Positions 1 through 8,470 are shown, numbered from the stretch's first letter. The stretch is DNA of 60,745 bases from JBKPCD01 sp046727175 (GCA_046727175.1 JBKPCD010000055.1:1-60745), one strand, 5' to 3'. The notes: generated by a model not told the origin, from the letters alone. Made by a program: numbers and translations.

Positions 1-1
1 C

Positions 2-565
2 CTGTTGCAGGTCTTCGAAGACGGTCACCTCACGGACGGCCTCGGGAACCGGGTGAACTTCAAGAACACCATCATCATCATGACGTCGAACATCGGCGCC
101 CGCTTCATCCAGAAGAAGGCGTCGATGGGGTTCCAGTCGACCGACCAGGGCGCGATCAGCCGGAGCGTGAGCGACATGGTCCTCGGTGAGGTCCGGAAGA
201 CGTTCAATCCCGAGTTCATCAACCGCATCGACGAGATCATCGTGTTCGAAGCGCTGTCGGACGATGACCTGCGGACGATTACGCGGCTGCTGGTGAAGCA
301 ACTCAACGACAACCTGGTGGATCGCAAGATTCGTCTCGAGTTGGCGCCGGAAGTCATCGACTGGATTATCGAGCAGACATGCAAGGACCGCTCGTACGGC
401 GCACGGCCGCTTCGACGCGCCATCCAGCGCTACATCGAGGATCCGCTGTCCGAAGAGCTGATCCGTGGGCACTTGCGCGGCGGCGACATCGAGGTCTACC
501 TGGACGCCGGAGCCTTGGCCTACCGGCCGGCAGGGCAGGCGATAGACGGCCGGCGGCTGGCCTGA
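2..565 (+). CDS. clpC: ATP-dependent Clp protease ATPase subunit, C-terminal part (truncated by window edge)
   Basis: Only the last 187 or so codons are present; the frame is open back to base 2. The product is the C-terminal half of the second AAA+ module of a ClpC/ClpB-type unfoldase, which unfolds proteins for ClpP or disaggregates them in the cytoplasm. Visible marks are the sensor-1 stretch IIIMTSNIGA, the arginine-finger region FNPEFINRIDEI, and the sensor-2 and D2-small region around GARPLRRAIQRYIEDP. ClpC is preferred over ClpB because of the VNFKNTIIIMTSNIG wording, but the diagnostic N-terminal and middle domains lie outside the window. The gene is followed by 194 bases holding two hairpins before bamA. 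Confidence 0.85.
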   Translation: MLQVFEDGHLTDGLGNRVNFKNTIIIMTSNIGARFIQKKASMGFQSTDQGAISRSVSDMVLGEVRKTFNPEFINRIDEIIVFEALSDDDLRTITRLLVKQLNDNLVDRKIRLELAPEVIDWIIEQTCKDRSYGARPLRRAIQRYIEDPLSEELIRGHLRGGDIEVYLDAGALAYRPAGQAIDGRRLA

Positions 566-649
566 CACGTCTAAAATCCAGTAAACTCGTGGCTTGGCCT
601 CCCACGCGCTCTGGCGTCCGGGTGGGGTCGAGGCAGTAGCACGTCATGC

Positions 650-708
650 GCGCCGAAAGACATCCGTGGTGTCGCTTTCGGCGCCGCCAGTCCGGCTTGA
701 CGCCGGAC
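650..708. other. two consecutive hairpins upstream of bamA
   Basis: Bases 650-659 (GCGCCGAAAG) pair perfectly with 675-684 (CTTTCGGCGC). Bases 690-696 (GTCCGGC) pair perfectly with 702-708 (GCCGGAC) across a 5-base loop. Both lie in the spacer between clpC and bamA, and no T-run follows either, so a classical intrinsic terminator is not supported. They could be a clpC 3' end, an attenuator of bamA or a repeat remnant; the sequence does not decide. Confidence 0.5.
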
Positions 709-759
709 ACTACAAGGGATCCGGACGCGACCGACCGACCCCTGAACGCTAGACGAATC

Positions 760-3501
760 ATGCGTGTCCTCTTCTCGATGCTCCTCGCGCTGAGTGCTGC
801 GAGCGCAGCGTCAGCGCAAACGCCTGCGGCGGCACCCGCGCCGTCCGCCACCGGATCGCCACAGCAGCCGGTCGATCTCCCGGCAACGATTTGCGGGCTC
901 AATGTGCCACCGCCGGCCAGCCTGCCACCCGCGAACTCGCCGCCGGTCGTGTACGTGATAATGCCCTGCTTCGAAAAGCAGGGTGGCTATCCCGTCGTCG
1001 AAGCGCAGACCTACCTGTATTACATCGAGCTGAAGAATCACCTGAGCCGGCCCGGCAGCAATGTCTGGGTGTCGTACGACGATTCGGTCGAGCAGATCAT
1101 CCTGGCGGACTTCAAGCGGCTGTGGGCGACGAACTTTCTCGACGACCTTCTCGTGGACGTGCGCGACGTCCGCTTCTCCAATGGCGTGATCGGCAAAGTC
1201 GTCGTCTACAGCATGGAGGAGCGGCAGCGCGTCAAGATCGTCGACTACGTCGGGTCGCGGAAAGTCGATCAGTCGAAGATTGACGAGAAGCTGAAAGAGG
1301 CGGGCATCACGATTCGGTTGGACTCCTTCATCGATCCCGGCCTCTTGCGCCGCGTGTCCGGCATCGTGCGCGACGTCTACGCCTCACAGGGCTATCAGTT
1401 CGCCGAGGTGAAGCCGGAGGTCAAGGAGATCGAGGGCGGGCCCAAGCTGGTCAACGTCACCTTTCACATTACCGAAGGGCCGAAGGTCAAGATTCGGCAG
1501 CTCGAGTTCGTCGGCAACAAGGCGATCAGCGATAAGACGCTCGGACGCAAGATGAAGGAGAACAAGGGCCGCGGCATGTTCTCGTTCATCCTGGGCAGCG
1601 GAACCTACAAGGAAGACAAGTTCGAGGAAGACGCGCAGAACGTCATCGACTACTACCGCGACAAGGGCTTCGTCACCGCGCAGGTCGGTCAGCCGGAGCT
1701 CAAGGTGCTCGAAGACTCCAAGGATGCGAGCGTCCGGTGGGTGGAGCTGCGGATTCCGGTTACGGAAGGAAACAAGTACAAGATCGGAGAGTTCACGTTC
1801 GACGGCAACAAGGTCGTGAAGTCCGAGGCGCTGCGGCCGCTTTTCAAGCTGAATACTGGCGACACCTACAACCAGAAGAAGATCAAGAAGGGCATTGAAA
1901 AGGTTCAGGAGCTTTACGGTTCCGGCGGCTACTTCGAGTTCACGGCGTTTCCGGATCTGAAGCCGCGGGATCAGGTCGCGCACGAGAACGAGCCGAAGGG
2001 CGACAACGAATCTGCCGCGCCGCCGAAGGCGGCGGCGGCCAACGGCGGTCCGCCCATCGTCGATGTCAAGCTTCGGATTCAGGAAGGTAGTCAATATTTC
2101 GTGAACCGGATCACGTTCGTCGGCAACACGACGACGCGCGACAACGTGATTCGGCGGGAGCTGCGGTTGTACGAAGCCGGTGTCTTCAACACGGAAGCGT
2201 TGAAAATGAGCGTCCGCCGGCTGAACCAGCTAGGGTACTTCAAGCCGCTCGAGGGAAAGGCGATCGACGTCCAGAAGACCGCCGGGGCCGACAACAAGGT
2301 CGATGTGCAGCTGAAGTTCGAGGAGCAGAACCGCAACCAGCTGACGTTTGGCGCGGGCGTGTCGCAGTACGACGGGTTCTTCGGTCAGCTCTCGTTCCAG
2401 ACGTCGAACTTCATGGGCCGCGGCGAAACGTTCACCGTCTCCGCGCAGCAAGGCGATCGCGCGAAGAACTACCAGGTCGCGTTCACGGAGCCGTTCCTGT
2501 TCGATCGTCCGATGACGGCGGGCGTCGATCTCTTCATCCGCGAGATTCGATACATCAACCAGTTCACGCAGGCGTCGGTCGGCGGCAATCTGGTCTTCGG
2601 CGTGAGCGTCGCAAACTACTCGCGCCTGTTCCTCAACTACAGCCTCGAAAACGTCAAGGTCAAGGATCTGAATCCGCTCTACCTGAGTCCTGCCGTCCTC
2701 GCGGGGAACCCGTTCCTGCAGGATTCACTCCTCATCGGGGTGGGTCAACACCGCACGATCAGCAAGATCGGTCCGAGCTTCGTGTACAACACGGTCGACA
2801 GTCCGATCTTCCCGACCACCGGTAAGCGATACACGTTGTCCCTCGACGTCGCCGGAATCGGAGGGAACACGAACTTCGTCAATCCGCGCGGCGAAGGTGT
2901 CTGGTACCACGCACTGAACAAGCGGACGTCGCTCGGGTTCCGCGCGCAGCTCGAATACATCAGGCCGTACGGCAGCACGGTGGCTCTGCCGATTTACGAA
3001 CGGCTGTACCTTGGCGGCGAATACAGCATCCGAGGGTTCGACATCCGCAGCGTCGGCCCGCGCGATCCGACGACCGGTCTCGTCATCGGCGGCAACAAGA
3101 GCCTGCTATTCAACGCGGAGTATCTGATTAACATTGCCGGTCCGGTCAGACTCGTCTTGTTCTTCGATGCCGGGCAGGCACGGAATCGGGGCGACAATTT
3201 CTCGTGGAAGGAGCCGGTGACGCAGGTGATCGTGCCGGGCGCGCTGAGCCCGTTCCCTGGAGACCCGTACGCCGTGGTTGACCCATTCATGACAGGCTTC
3301 TCGCCCGAAACGCGCGTCGTCGGAGAAACCTACGCGTTCAAGACGTCGACCGGAGCGGAAGTTCGCTTCTTCATGCCCGTGCTGAACGTGCCGTTCCGTC
3401 TGATCTTCGCGATGAATCCGTCGCGCGTCGGTGTACTCGACAACAACCTGCACCCCGAGAAGCAGTGGAAATTCCGGTTTGCCGTGGGCTCGACGTTCTG
3501 A
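760..3501 (+). CDS. bamA: Outer membrane protein assembly factor BamA
   Basis: BamA is the barrel subunit that folds and inserts beta-barrel proteins into the outer membrane. The ATG at 760 is chosen because it begins a clear signal peptide (MRVLFSMLLALSAASAASAQ); an upstream in-frame ATG at 646 would put an unlikely arginine-rich leader in front. The mature protein starts with a Pro/Ala-rich linker. About five POTRA repeats follow over roughly residues 60-500, recognisable by lines such as IRQLEFVGNKAISDKTL and VNRITFVGNTTTRDNVI. The barrel runs from about residue 520. It carries the SIRGF motif (Arg about 758) of the Omp85 lock and ends in phenylalanine, the usual barrel signal. An unusual Ala/Pro/Lys-rich insertion (about residues 400-430) separates the last two POTRA repeats. 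It is followed by skp and fabZ-lpxA, the classical envelope order, although lpxD is absent. Confidence 0.95.
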   Translation: MRVLFSMLLALSAASAASAQTPAAAPAPSATGSPQQPVDLPATICGLNVPPPASLPPANSPPVVYVIMPCFEKQGGYPVVEAQTYLYYIELKNHLSRPGSNVWVSYDDSVEQIILADFKRLWATNFLDDLLVDVRDVRFSNGVIGKVVVYSMEERQRVKIVDYVGSRKVDQSKIDEKLKEAGITIRLDSFIDPGLLRRVSGIVRDVYASQGYQFAEVKPEVKEIEGGPKLVNVTFHITEGPKVKIRQLEFVGNKAISDKTLGRKMKENKGRGMFSFILGSGTYKEDKFEEDAQNVIDYYRDKGFVTAQVGQPELKVLEDSKDASVRWVELRIPVTEGNKYKIGEFTFDGNKVVKSEALRPLFKLNTGDTYNQKKIKKGIEKVQELYGSGGYFEFTAFPDLKPRDQVAHENEPKGDNESAAPPKAAAANGGPPIVDVKLRIQEGSQYFVNRITFVGNTTTRDNVIRRELRLYEAGVFNTEALKMSVRRLNQLGYFKPLEGKAIDVQKTAGADNKVDVQLKFEEQNRNQLTFGAGVSQYDGFFGQLSFQTSNFMGRGETFTVSAQQGDRAKNYQVAFTEPFLFDRPMTAGVDLFIREIRYINQFTQASVGGNLVFGVSVANYSRLFLNYSLENVKVKDLNPLYLSPAVLAGNPFLQDSLLIGVGQHRTISKIGPSFVYNTVDSPIFPTTGKRYTLSLDVAGIGGNTNFVNPRGEGVWYHALNKRTSLGFRAQLEYIRPYGSTVALPIYERLYLGGEYSIRGFDIRSVGPRDPTTGLVIGGNKSLLFNAEYLINIAGPVRLVLFFDAGQARNRGDNFSWKEPVTQVIVPGALSPFPGDPYAVVDPFMTGFSPETRVVGETYAFKTSTGAEVRFFMPVLNVPFRLIFAMNPSRVGVLDNNLHPEKQWKFRFAVGSTF

Positions 3502-3517
3502 TTTCACAGTCTGACGG

Positions 3518-3640
3518 TTGACGGAGGAGACGGAGGTCGCAAAGCAAGGCATTACCACGGAGGCGCGAAGTGCATGGAGAAAGTGTCAGGTTTTCTCCGT
3601 GTCTTCGTGTCTCCGTGGTTGTGTTTTTCGGTACGCTGCG
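3518..3640. repeat. ACGGAG-family inverted repeat, copy 1
   Basis: The spacer between bamA and skp holds a purine-rich arm built on GGAGGAGACGGAGG and related ACGGAG words. It is followed after about 50 bases by the diverged reverse complement (TTTTCTCCGTGTCTTCGTG and CTCCGTGG). This copy is less regular than those at 10888, 13292 and 16258. The spacer holds no gene. A GAGAGAGGG ribosome-binding site for skp lies just beyond it. Confidence 0.75.
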
Positions 3641-3691
3641 TTTCGGTGACGGGCTCCATGGGTGTGTAACTACGAGAGAGGGACTTAATAC

Positions 3692-4387
3692 ATGAAAGCT
3701 TTGAACACGATGTTTCTGATCGGCGCCATGGCGCTGATGCTTGCGGGATCGGCTCTGGCGCAGACACCGCCCGCACAGAACCCGCCTGCGCAGACACCAC
3801 CCGCGCAGCAGACGCCTCCGCAGCAGCCGCCTGCCAAGCCGCCTGCGACGACTCCGCCAGCCACCGCGCCGCCGGCAACGCAGCCGCCGCCAGTGCAGCC
3901 GCCGAAGCCGTTCCCCGAGGGTGCAAAGATCGCCTACGTGAACGTCCAGGCGATTGCGTCGAACTCGATTGAAGGCAAGGCCGCGACCTCCAAGCTCGAG
4001 GAGCTGAAGAAGAAGAAGACTGCCGAGCTCGGCGAGAAGAACAAGAAGCTACAGGACCTCCAGACGAAGCTGCAGCAGGGGGGCTCCGTACTCAACGATC
4101 AGGCCCGCAACCAGCTGGAAAAAGACATCGAGAAGATGAATCGCGAAATTCAGTTCTTTCAGCAGGATGCGAACACCGAACTGCAGGAGATGCAAAACGA
4201 TCTTCAGAGTGATTTTCAGACGAAGCTGAATCCAATCCTCGATCAGATCGCCAAGGAAAAGGGCCTGCACGTGCTCCTCGACGGCCAGAGCTCTGGTGCC
4301 GTCTGGGCCGATCCGGGTCTCGACCTGACCGCCGAGGTCATCAAGCGCTTCGACGCGGCCTCGAAGACTCCGCCAGTCAAGAAGTAA
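3692..4387 (+). CDS. skp: Skp/OmpH-family periplasmic chaperone with a long proline-rich N-terminal linker
   Basis: Skp-like trimeric chaperones bind unfolded outer-membrane proteins in the periplasm and hand them to the Bam complex. The 231-residue product begins with a signal peptide (MKALNTMFLIGAMALMLAGSALA). A stretch of about 55 residues of repeated PPAQTPPA-type sequence follows, and then the OmpH domain (IAYVNVQAIASNSIEGKAA, from about residue 79). That domain has a highly charged coiled coil (LEELKKKKTAELGEKNKKLQ) forming the tentacle arms and the family ending that covers LDGQSSGAVWADPGLDLT. The proline-rich linker is not typical of E. coli Skp and may be a spacer. The ATG is preceded by GAGAGAGGG. 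The position directly after bamA supports the role. Confidence 0.9.
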   Translation: MKALNTMFLIGAMALMLAGSALAQTPPAQNPPAQTPPAQQTPPQQPPAKPPATTPPATAPPATQPPPVQPPKPFPEGAKIAYVNVQAIASNSIEGKAATSKLEELKKKKTAELGEKNKKLQDLQTKLQQGGSVLNDQARNQLEKDIEKMNREIQFFQQDANTELQEMQNDLQSDFQTKLNPILDQIAKEKGLHVLLDGQSSGAVWADPGLDLTAEVIKRFDAASKTPPVKK

Positions 4388-4393
4388 GGAGAA

Positions 4394-4500
4394 GGTGCTG
4401 ATGGTGCTGATGGTGCTGGCGTGCTGACGGTGCGCGTCGCACCTTCAACACCTTTTCCGCACCTTCAGCACGCCAGCACGTTCAGCACCCTCAGCACTGT
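4394..4500. repeat. tandem array with inverted partner (9-base units)
   Basis: Directly after the skp stop lie GGTGCTGAT twice (4394-4411), GGTGCTGGC and GTGCTGAC. These are followed by the complementary words GCACCTTCA, GCACCTTCAGCACGCC and TTCAGCACCCTCAGCAC up to 4500. The two arms can fold into one long imperfect hairpin that fills the skp/fabZ-lpxA spacer. It is the 9-base relative of the 7-base arrays seen elsewhere in the window. Confidence 0.8.
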
Positions 4501-4504
4501 CACC

Positions 4505-4513
4505 TGATACACT
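4505..4513 (+). promoter_or_regulatory. putative extended -10 promoter of fabZ-lpxA
   Basis: TGATACACT is an extended -10 (TG-N-TACACT) whose last base is 7 bases before the GTG start at 4521. Initiation would therefore fall at or next to the start codon and give a leaderless message. No good Shine-Dalgarno sequence lies before this GTG, which agrees. No clear -35 is visible. Inferred from sequence only. Confidence 0.45.
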
Positions 4514-4520
4514 ACGTTTC

Positions 4521-5786
4521 GTGCCGATCGACATTCCAGAGGCGATCGATCGCCTCTGCTATCGCTACCCATCGCCGCTCGTCGACGCCGTCACCGAGCA
4601 CGAACCCGGCCGCCGGCTCGTCGCCATCAAGAACGTTTCGGTCAGCGAGGATTTCTTTCAAGGGCATTTTCCAGGCACTCCGCTGATGCCGGGCGTGCTC
4701 ATGATCGAAACGCTCGCGCAAGTGGCCGCGATGCTGTTGGTGTCGGGTCACGGCGGCGCGCCTGCTGCGCGCGCGTATCTGCGCGGCGTCGATCGCGTGA
4801 AGTTCCGACGGCAGGTCGTGCCCGGCGACCGGTTGCGGCTCGAAGTCACGGCGGGTCCACGCAGGTCCAGGCTTGCGCGCGCGCACGCTGTCGCCTACCT
4901 GGATGATTCGGTCGTCGCGGAAGGAGAGCTTCTGATCGGGCTGGTCCCTGACGAGTCGCCGGCGCGCCGTCCTGGCGTCGTTGCCGATCCCACCGCGATC
5001 ATCCGCGATGGCGCGCGGATCGGTCCGGATACCGTCATCGGTCCGCATGCCGTCATCGGCGAAAACGTGCGAATCGGACGCCGCTGCCGCGTTGGTGCGT
5101 CGGCTGTCATCGACGGATGGACCGAAATTGGCGACGGGAACGAGATCTTTCCGTTTGCGTCGATCGGCCTGATCCCGCAGGACCTGAAGTTCAAGGGCGA
5201 GCCGACGCGGCTCGTGATTGGCAACGGCAATGTGTTTCGCGAGTTCGTCACGATCCACCGCGGCACTGCCGGCGGCGGCGGCGTGACGATGATCGGCGAT
5301 CGGAACGTATTCATGGCCTACGTGCACATCGCGCACGACTGCCACGTCGGCAATGACACGATCTTCGGCAACATGGCGACGCTCGGCGGGCACGTGGTGG
5401 TGGAGGACTTTGCGAACGTCAGCGCAGGATCCGGCGTTCACCAGTTTTGCCGCGTCGGCCGACATGCGTTCATTGGAGGGTACTCGGTCGTCACCAAGGA
5501 CGCGCTGCCCTTTGCCAAGACGGTCGGCAACCGCGCGCGCATTTACGGCGTGAACACGATCGGCCTCGTCCGCCGCAGGTTCTCACCCGAGGCGATTGCG
5601 AAGCTCAAACGCGCGTACCGGTATCTCCTGCACTCGAATACCAGTCGCGCGCTCGCGCAGATCGAACGGGACCCGTCACTCCAGTCCGAAGAAGTCAGCT
5701 ACGTCGTCGAATTCATCCGCACGTCGACGCGGGGGGTGGGGCTTCGTCGGCCTAGCCGGCGGCTGGAGGAGGTTGTGGAGGAGTGA
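4521..5786 (+). CDS. fabZ-lpxA: Bifunctional fusion: 3-hydroxyacyl-ACP dehydratase FabZ + UDP-GlcNAc acyltransferase LpxA
   Basis: One uninterrupted 421-codon frame carries two complete enzymes that compete for the same substrate, 3-hydroxyacyl-ACP. Residues about 1-148 are FabZ, with the active-site wording GHFPGTPLMPGVLMIETLAQ (catalytic His about 50 and the following Glu). Residues about 153-421 are LpxA. They comprise hexapeptide-repeat coils (IGPDTVIGPHAVIGENVRIG), the catalytic-histidine segment VHIAHDCHVGN (His about 272) and the C-terminal helical domain (RRRFSPEAIAKLKRAYRYLL). LpxA commits UDP-GlcNAc to lipid A; FabZ dehydrates the same acyl-ACP for fatty-acid elongation. The genes are often neighbours, but a single-chain fusion in this order is unusual (known fusions of FabZ are with LpxC). 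The start is GTG with no strong ribosome-binding site. lpxD, lpxB and lpxC are not in the window. Confidence 0.93.
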   Translation: MPIDIPEAIDRLCYRYPSPLVDAVTEHEPGRRLVAIKNVSVSEDFFQGHFPGTPLMPGVLMIETLAQVAAMLLVSGHGGAPAARAYLRGVDRVKFRRQVVPGDRLRLEVTAGPRRSRLARAHAVAYLDDSVVAEGELLIGLVPDESPARRPGVVADPTAIIRDGARIGPDTVIGPHAVIGENVRIGRRCRVGASAVIDGWTEIGDGNEIFPFASIGLIPQDLKFKGEPTRLVIGNGNVFREFVTIHRGTAGGGGVTMIGDRNVFMAYVHIAHDCHVGNDTIFGNMATLGGHVVVEDFANVSAGSGVHQFCRVGRHAFIGGYSVVTKDALPFAKTVGNRARIYGVNTIGLVRRRFSPEAIAKLKRAYRYLLHSNTSRALAQIERDPSLQSEEVSYVVEFIRTSTRGVGLRRPSRRLEEVVEE

Positions 5787-5812
5787 CGGGCGCCCAAAGC
5801 CAGAAGCCGGTT

Positions 5813-6244
5813 TCACGGATGGACGACTTCGACCGAGAAGTCCACCGTGTTCGGCAGCGGAGTACTGTTGGTGGCCGGGTCGTAGACGCGCACACAGAGG
5901 CTTGCGAAAGTCGACGTTCTGCCGGTCAGGACGGCGTCCTGCACAGCGAACGAGTTATCGAGCACGATTGAGCATGTGTTGATGCTCCCGTTCCACGTCC
6001 CGAGGCTGAGCCCAATCGCGTTCGTGTTCGGATTCAGGGATTTGAGTGTCGCTGTAACCGTCCCGCCGATGACGGCGGTGACGACAAAGGGATAATTCGA
6101 CGCCCCGTTGGGATTCAGCGTGCCCGTGAACACATCGGTCGTCGTCGGCGCAGGTGTGGGAGCCGTTACGGGATCGCTGTCGCACGCGCCGGCGGCGACG
6201 GCAAACATCATCAAGAGCAGTATCCGAGGCAGCGATTCGCGCAT
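5813..6244 (-). CDS. Small secreted lipoprotein, unknown function
   Basis: A 143-residue product with a lipoprotein signal peptide: charged start, hydrophobic run LLLMMFAVAA, and a lipobox-like AAGAC with Cys about 21. A Thr/Pro-rich linker and a beta-rich domain with alternating TVTATLKSL and NSFAVQDAVL strands follow. No catalytic motif is visible. A GGAGAG ribosome-binding site precedes the ATG. It is convergent with fabZ-lpxA (26 bases between stops) and divergent from lpxI, so it is not part of the lipid A operon. The domain resembles many small lipoproteins of Acidobacteriota, but I do not recognise a named family. Confidence 0.7.
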   Translation of the reverse strand: MRESLPRILLLMMFAVAAGACDSDPVTAPTPAPTTTDVFTGTLNPNGASNYPFVVTAVIGGTVTATLKSLNPNTNAIGLSLGTWNGSINTCSIVLDNSFAVQDAVLTGRTSTFASLCVRVYDPATNSTPLPNTVDFSVEVVHP

Positions 6245-6589
6245 TCACTCTCCGAGACGCTGATTAACGCTGAAAGGCCGATTAACACAGATTATCGATT
6301 CGCGCGGGTGTGATTCACTAGCCGCGCATCCTGATTTCCTATTGTAACGCCCACCTGGCTCGCCCGGGCGGCGGCCGCCCCGCAGCTCGTCGGATTACGC
6401 CATCCTCGCAGGTCACCGGTCCGGGCTCGACGAGTCCCTTTGATAGACTGACGTTCGACCGACCGAGATGGACGGCTTGATTCATTATGGTCACCAGAAT
6501 CTTCCTGAGACCCGCCCAAGAGCTGAAAGGCGCCCCCCCCAGGGGGCCGGCGGGGTCGCGCCGCGGGTGATGTGCGCCCTCGGGTGGTC
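6245..6589. other. 345-base divergent spacer between the lipoprotein gene and lpxI
   Basis: No gene is seen. The left side holds a GCTGATTAACGCTGAAAGG / GATTAACACAGATTA quasi-repeat at 6259-6296. Around 6531-6556 lies a GC hairpin (GGCGCCCCCCCC with AGGGGGCC). Short minus-strand ORFs here read through the repeat and have no start signal. Promoters for both flanking genes should lie here, but no convincing -35/-10 pair is visible. Confidence 0.5.
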
Positions 6590-7426
6590 ATGAGCAGAAT
6601 CGGGTTGATCGCCGGAAACGGCAAGTTCCCGTTCCTGGCACTCAAAGGAGCCCGGAGTCTTGGCCACGACATAACGGTCGTCGCAGTCAAGGAAGAAGCG
6701 TGGGCTGATCTCGAAACGGCCGCCCGCGAAGCCTCGGCTGAGTTTCACTGGGTGTCGCTCGGCCAGCTCGGGCGCTGCATCAAGATCTTGAAGACGGCCG
6801 GCATCTCGCAAGCGGTCATGGCCGGGCAGGTGAAGCACGTCAAGATTTTCTCGGGCATCATTCCGGATCTCACATTGCTGTCGGTCTTCAGGAAGCTGAA
6901 GGCGCGGAACACGGACGCGCTCATCTCCGCCGTCGCCGACGTGATGCGCGACGAGGGAATCGAGCTGCTCGATTCGACGGCATTCCTCGATCCGCTGCTC
7001 GCGCGCGAAGGGGTGTTGACGACCCGAGCGCCCAGTGAGGACGAGCAGGCGGACTTCGCATTCGGCTACAACATGGCGGATGCGATTGCCGCGCTGGACA
7101 TCGGTCAGACGATTGCCGTCAAGCACAAGGCGGTCGTCGCAGTGGAGGCGATGGAGGGCACCGACGAAGTCATCGGTCGTGCAGGATATCTCGCGGGCCC
7201 CGGCGTGCGCATCGTCAAGGTCGCGAAGCCGAATCAGGATATGCGGTTCGATGTGCCGGTCATCGGCATTGCGACGATCCAGGCGATGCGGACGGCCGGC
7301 GCCACGGCGCTATCGATTGATGCCGGTCGCACGCTGGTGCTCGACGTCGAACACGTCTTTGCGTCGGCGAACGAGGCGAAGATTGCAATCGTGGGACGCC
7401 CTATGAAGGAGACGCGTGTCGTCTGA
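6590..7426 (+). CDS. lpxI: UDP-2,3-diacylglucosamine pyrophosphatase LpxI
   Basis: LpxI hydrolyses UDP-2,3-diacylglucosamine to lipid X and UMP, the fourth step of lipid A synthesis; it replaces LpxH in many non-enteric bacteria. The 278-residue product matches the DUF1009 family along its length. It starts MSRIGLIAGNGKFPF with the Gly-rich N-terminal fold. The middle carries QVKHVKIFSGIIPDL and VADVMRDEGIELLDST. The C-terminal half carries TIAVKHKAVVAVEAMEGTDE and the ending KPNQDMRFDVPVIGIATI. The ATG at 6590 matches the family start; an upstream in-frame alternative at 6572 adds only six unsupported residues. It overlaps the next gene by 11 bases, so the two are translated together. Confidence 0.92.
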   Translation: MSRIGLIAGNGKFPFLALKGARSLGHDITVVAVKEEAWADLETAAREASAEFHWVSLGQLGRCIKILKTAGISQAVMAGQVKHVKIFSGIIPDLTLLSVFRKLKARNTDALISAVADVMRDEGIELLDSTAFLDPLLAREGVLTTRAPSEDEQADFAFGYNMADAIAALDIGQTIAVKHKAVVAVEAMEGTDEVIGRAGYLAGPGVRIVKVAKPNQDMRFDVPVIGIATIQAMRTAGATALSIDAGRTLVLDVEHVFASANEAKIAIVGRPMKETRVV

Positions 7427-8357
7427 CCGTCTCCGACTCGCCGTCGTCGGTATCGGGCATCTGGGCCGCCACCACGCGCGCATCCTTGCTGCGCTCGACG
7501 ACGTACAGCTCGTCGCCGTTGTGGACACGGTCGCGCAACGGGCTGCCGAAGCCGCGGCGACGAGCGGCGCCAGGGCGCTGACCGATTTCAAAGCCATTGT
7601 CGGACACGTCGACGCCGCGATTGTTGCGGTTCCGACAGAGCTGCACCGGGATATCGCGACGCCGTTGCTCGAGGCGGGGATCGCCGTGCTCGCGGAGAAG
7701 CCAATGGCGCGCTCACTCGCCGAGGCCGACGAGATGATCGCGGTGGCACAGGCCTCCCGGGCCACGCTGGCGGTCGGCCACACCGAACGCTACAACCCGG
7801 CAGTGACCGCCGTGTTGCCGCTCGTCACATCGCCAAAATTCATCGAAGTGCATCGGCTCGGCGTGTTCCCTGAGCGCAGCCTCGACATTGATGTCGTGTT
7901 CGACTTGATGATTCACGATCTGGACATCATCCTTTCGCTGGTTCGTTCCGAGGTCAGTTCGATAGAAGCGGTCGGCGTGCCCGTCCTCACACCGAAGTAC
8001 GACATCGCCAATGCGCGGCTGCGTTTCGCGTCCGGCTGCATTGCGAACGTGACCGCCAGTCGGATCAGCCGCGATCGCGTCAGGAAGATCCGTTTTTTCC
8101 AGCCCGATGCGTATCTTTCCATTGACTACGCGGCGCAGGAGGTCGAGGGCTGGTGGCTGGTCCGCCGCGACGGAGCGCGACCGGCGATCGAAGGGGGACG
8201 GCTGCCGGTCGCGCGCGACGAGCCTCTGAAACGCGAGCTGGTGGATTTCATTTCAGCCGTTCGCGATCGACGGAAGCCGCTCGTGGATGGCGAAGCAGGG
8301 CGGCGTGCGCTGGCGCTCGCCACGGAGGTTGCGATGAAGATGGAGAGTGCCTTGTGA
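7416..8357 (+). CDS. Gfo/Idh/MocA-family NAD(P)-dependent oxidoreductase in a lipid A context
   Basis: A 313-residue sugar-type dehydrogenase. The N-terminal Rossmann domain starts VVGIGHLGRHHARIL. The conserved EKPMARSLAEADEM follows near residue 92. The C-terminal alpha/beta domain includes FDLMIHDLDIILSLV, where the His-Asp pair lines the active site. It starts at GTG within the end of lpxI (11-base overlap) and so is coupled to it. Family members near lpxA/lpxI include GnnA, which oxidises UDP-GlcNAc at C3 on the way to 2,3-diamino lipid A. That role would need a GnnB aminotransferase, which is not in this window. I therefore leave the substrate open; a UDP-sugar is the best guess. Confidence 0.85.
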   Translation: MSSDRLRLAVVGIGHLGRHHARILAALDDVQLVAVVDTVAQRAAEAAATSGARALTDFKAIVGHVDAAIVAVPTELHRDIATPLLEAGIAVLAEKPMARSLAEADEMIAVAQASRATLAVGHTERYNPAVTAVLPLVTSPKFIEVHRLGVFPERSLDIDVVFDLMIHDLDIILSLVRSEVSSIEAVGVPVLTPKYDIANARLRFASGCIANVTASRISRDRVRKIRFFQPDAYLSIDYAAQEVEGWWLVRRDGARPAIEGGRLPVARDEPLKRELVDFISAVRDRRKPLVDGEAGRRALALATEVAMKMESAL

Positions 8358-8360
8358 CCC

Positions 8361-8470
8361 GGGGTTCGGGGTTCGGGGTTCGTGGCTCGCGGGTTCAGGG
8401 TTCACGGGGTTCGGGTTGTCATCCGAGTAACTCCGAATCGAATCCCGAACCCCGAATCCCGAACCCCGAG
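8361..8470. repeat. heptad array with inverted partner (GGGGTTC / GAACCCC)
   Basis: Three perfect GGGGTTC units occupy 8361-8381. They are followed by GTGGCTC, an 8-base GCGGGTTC, AGGGTTC and ACGGGGTTC. After about 30 bases the partner arm GAATCCC-GAACCCC-GAATCCC-GAACCCC runs in exact 7-base register over 8440-8467. The arms are complementary, so the spacer folds into a long hairpin. It starts 3 bases after the oxidoreductase stop and ends 5 bases before the ubiD-like ATG. Confidence 0.92.

Noticed and set aside
5955..6248. Alternative 97-codon frame over the lipoprotein gene
   Set aside because: The other frame has a clear signal peptide, lipobox and ribosome-binding site; this one has none.
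8361..8470. Repeat arrays considered as CRISPR
   Set aside because: Units are 7 bases without spacers, orientation is inverted between arms, and no cas genes are present.
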